A program made the position numbers and the translations under genes. The notes under the pieces were generated by a model. It worked only from the letters and a program-made list of their open reading frames with translations, did not search any database and was not told the origin of the DNA. DNA of 64,000 nt, taken from the NCBI RefSeq assembly GCF_013141715.1, contig NZ_WHOA01000048.1, forward strand, positions 1 to 64,000, in the 5' to 3' direction. Numbering within the stretch: position 1 is the stretch's first letter; each line of letters starts with the position of its first letter. Shown piece by piece: positions 61,840 through 64,000 of this stretch. This DNA comes from Paenibacillus phytorum. Lineage in GTDB: Bacteria > Bacillota > Bacilli > Paenibacillales > NBRC-103111.

Positions 61840-62250
61840 TTGCGAATCGCGCCTGGCCGACGAGCTGGGTATTCCGATTTTTCATGACGATCAACATGGT
61901 ACTGCCATTGTAGTAACAGCGGGGCTTATTAATGCGTTGAAAGTAGTAGGCAAACGAATGGAGCATATTCGTGTCGTCGTCAACGGCATCGGCGCCGCAG
62001 GCGTAACCATCTGCAAAAAGCTGCTCGGCACGCAGTCGGGCAGCTTGCAGGAAGCGATCCGCTGAGCCGATAGGTTCATCGGCGTTTCCAGAGGCGGGTT
62101 GTTGACGGGGGAAGATGTGAAGTAGATGGCCGATAACAGCATCGTCTTTGCGATGGCCAATCCCCAGCCTGAGATTGCACCTGAGGAAGCGCTGCCGCAC
62201 GTACGCGTCTTTGCCACGGGGCTGAGCGATTACCCAAACCAGATTAACAA
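61840..62250 (+). pseudogene. NAD-dependent malic enzyme pseudogene (two pieces)
   Basis: The first piece encodes RLADELGIPIFHDDQHGTAI, ALKVVGKRMEHIRVVVNGIG and AAGVTICKKLLG, the metal-binding and NAD-binding parts of malic enzyme. The second reads DRFIGVSRGGLLTGEDVK, a stop, then DNSIVFAMANPQPEI and TGLSDYPNQINN. The region between the pieces and both gene ends are missing, and in-frame stops interrupt the reading. The debris is GC-richer than the sequence that follows. Confidence 0.85.
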
Positions 62251-62256
62251 TAAAAA

Positions 62257-62311
62257 CTACAAGATATCCATAAATTCTCTATACTATCCCATATTCTTAC
62301 CCCCTTATAAT
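62257..62311 (+). promoter_or_regulatory. System 3 cis-element copy 3 and promoter
   Basis: 62257-62283 (starting CTACAAGATATCCATA) matches most positions of the 3' 27 bases of the element at 55012-55038. TATAAT at 62306-62311 starts 22 bases after it, and the following bases up to TTTAACGC also resemble the promoter before 55129. It lies upstream of a dead YesN-like gene. Confidence 0.6.
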
Positions 62312-62375
62312 AAATATGTAAATGTTTTTGATCCATCGTTTAACGCAAGAATAAAAACGGTCGTCAGCATTCATG

Positions 62376-62920
62376 ATGAGGGTGATCATCGTTGAAGACG
62401 AGGAGATTATTAGAAAAGGGCTTGTTCATACCGTTGATTAACTGTCAATGCACTGTTCTGTTGTAGGTGATACGGATGACGGACAGAAGGGACTCCAATT
62501 AATCCAGCAGCATCGCCCCGACTTAGTGATTACAGATATTAGGATGCTTGGAATGAATGGGATAGAAATGTTGGAGCAGGCTTTGAGAATATATCCGTTT
62601 CAAAGCATTATCCTGACCAGTTTTACTGAATTTGAATATGCGAAGCAGGCTATTTCATTGAAGGTGTTTGAATATTTGCATCAACAATATAACGAAAACG
62701 ATAGGCGATACATAACAGATCGATGTGGATGGTTTTCTTTATGACGAACAAAATCAGAATTATTATGTTAGTGAGACGATCAAGAAATTCAAAAGTGAAT
62801 ACCATAAAAAGCTGACCATTGAAGCTATTGCTGATGAATTGGGAGTAAGTCCAAGTTTTATGAAGTCCAGTAAACGGGTAGTTGTTAGGAATCCGCGAGA
62901 AGAAAAGAATGAAAGTGATT
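62376..62920 (+). pseudogene. YesN-type response regulator pseudogene
   Basis: The start MRVIIVEDEEIIRKGL is a normal receiver N-terminus. After 21 codons a TAA stop (62439-62441) interrupts the frame, which then continues in phase with HCSVVGDTDDGQKGL, LVITDIRMLGMNG and FTEFEYAKQAISLKVFEYL. The segment after FEYL, where KP would be expected, is lost. A later frame gives IKKFKSEYHKKLTIEAIADE and LGVSPSFM, the start of an AraC helix-turn-helix, before decay. So the gene has a nonsense codon, a large internal deletion and a lost C-terminus. Confidence 0.85.
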
Positions 62921-63687
62921 AATTATCGAAGTGATGAAGTAGTTTAAAGCATTGCTAACACCGCGATTTATACACTTCATATTTAAAGTATGCATGATCC
63001 GCTAAAAGAATACGGCATTTGCAAAGATTGGAAAGCGTTTTCAAGGGTTGTCAAATCACGTTATTATTAAAGACACACTTTCATTGTCTCGATTTAATAA
63101 GTGTTGACCAGCTTGGAGTATGCTTATTCGTTGTGTGTACTCTCTCGAGTAAAGCGTTATTTTTAAGCTACGTAATAAAGTTGAAACTGTCGTCGAAATT
63201 TTGTCATTTACCAAGCTTGAATTACTAAGGGGGTGAAACAAGTTCAAGCACTATTAGTTAAAAAAGACATTGAGACTACGAAGAAAGGAGTCATTTGCTC
63301 TGGTAGCATGCGGGTCAGCGGATGTACAGAATTTGAACAAGGTAGTCGTCGAAGTGAAAGCCGCTCAGAATGGCATAGATCGACGTACGTTTCACCTCGT
63401 TTTTCCCATTAGTTATGCCCATCGAACTTTATTTTGCAACCGATTACAACCCATATTTCCAACGAAAAGGGACAGTATTTCATTAATTTTTTAAGATACA
63501 ACTCAATTCAATTGGTGTTTTAATTCATCTATCCATTTTACCCTAAGTTGGTGGGAAAACTTATAGTCATTCTTGAAAAGAATTTTCGGGTTTTAAGTGA
63601 CAAAGAAGGGAATGAAAAAAGTTATTACGCGAGATGTATTGAGTCATTTAATTAGAATCATCATTTCATAGTTGAGGAGTGATAGAC
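62921..63687. other. Non-coding/decayed region
   Basis: No intact gene. A stretch near 63290-63400 reads ESFALVACGSADVQNLNKVV and may be a leftover of a lipoprotein signal region (LVAC). The rest is AT-rich without recognisable protein character, RNA structure or promoter. Confidence 0.4.
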
Positions 63688-64000
63688 ATGTACGGTCAAA
63701 GAATGAAATCGATAAAAGTAATTATCGTATTTATGTTGTGCCTAATGGTTCTAGTTCCTAACCCTACAACCACTCGAGCTGAGACAGTTCAACAATATCC
63801 AACCTATACGTTTTCATATCCAAGAGAGCTTCAATATGGCTCTTCTGTTGATGAACCGCTAGTATCCAATGGAGCTACTAGCTCTTTTTTGGTGAATAAC
63901 GGAAGTGATAGTTACTTCCCCGGTCAGCTCAAAAGAATTATGGCGCCTCCTTATTTATTAAATAACAGTAATAACGCTACATTATTTTCATGGGGATATG
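63688..64000 (+). CDS. Secreted protein, N-terminal part (cut by window edge)
   Basis: From ATG 63688, preceded by GAGGAGTGA at 63674-63682, the frame is open to the window end (104 codons). The first 31 residues form a clear signal peptide: MKSIKV, a hydrophobic core IIVFMLCLMVLVP, and a TTTRA cleavage site. The mature part begins ETVQQYPTYTFSYPRELQYG and is rich in Ser, Asn and Tyr, as in exported glycan-active or surface proteins. I recognise no domain in the visible part. Confidence 0.75.
   Translation, partial: MYGQRMKSIKVIIVFMLCLMVLVPNPTTTRAETVQQYPTYTFSYPRELQYGSSVDEPLVSNGATSSFLVNNGSDSYFPGQLKRIMAPPYLLNNSNNATLFSWGY

Noticed and set aside
1..64000. CRISPR arrays, tRNA or rRNA genes, prophage or integrase modules
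   Set aside because: I saw no regularly spaced repeat series, no tRNA-like or rRNA-like sequence and no phage structural genes; only an IS3-type remnant indicates mobile DNA.

Overview
The window looks like chromosome of a Paenibacillus-type Firmicute. The evidence is strong AGGAGG ribosome binding sites, some TTG and GTG starts, remnants of the sporulation sigma factor SigK, and three YesM/YesN two-component systems each next to a CUT1 sugar ABC transporter that has no ATPase of its own (usually supplied by a shared MsmX-type ATPase). I saw no rRNA, tRNA, CRISPR array or intact mobile element.

Layout. (1) 613-5314: a tyrosine/homogentisate catabolic operon (hpd, a conserved gene of unknown function, fumarylacetoacetase, homogentisate dioxygenase). 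(2) 5373-12140: an accessory stretch with gene debris (SigK and MacB-type ABC ATPase fragments, a truncated VOC protein, a solute-binding-protein fragment) around a two-domain acyltransferase with a divergent AraC regulator, and a LysM protein followed by a GSDH-type beta-propeller protein. (3) 12262-29428: a glycan locus with a secreted GH85 endo-beta-N-acetylglucosaminidase, YesMN, an Lpl-type transporter, a DUF5054/GH38-like protein, a GH3 enzyme and a GH38-like protein. This suggests release, import and trimming of N-glycan-like oligosaccharides. (4) 29475-29861: a third broken ABC ATPase and its terminator. (5) 30152-43753: a second YesMN, CUT1 transporter, GH38-like protein, and a large secreted GH95-like multidomain enzyme. 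(6) 43855-53726: the most unusual region, two adjacent operons with two AraC regulators. They encode a ferritin-like protein, an SDR, an esterase, a MocD-like membrane di-iron oxygenase, glutathione-independent formaldehyde dehydrogenase, a MocE-type Rieske ferredoxin, a ferredoxin reductase and a TIM-barrel isomerase-like protein. I read this as oxidative O- (or N-) demethylation of a small polyol or sugar-like substrate with formaldehyde disposal, comparable to rhizobial MocDEF rhizopine demethylation. (7) 53886-61578: an epimerase-like protein and a third YesMN/CUT1 system whose binding-protein and permease promoters share a cis-element. (8) 61620-63687: a gene graveyard (IS3-type transposase tail, malic enzyme pieces, a dead YesN gene carrying the same cis-element). 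(9) 63688 to the end: the start of a secreted protein.

Likely cooperation. Each YesM senses an extracellular sugar-like signal and its YesN switches on the adjacent binding protein and permeases; cytoplasmic glycosidases then trim the imported glycan. The region 6 demethylase appears to be controlled by a local AraC protein through 21-bp-spaced direct repeats next to a promoter, plus a possible CcpA site. Functions are inferred from motifs and context only; no database search was run.
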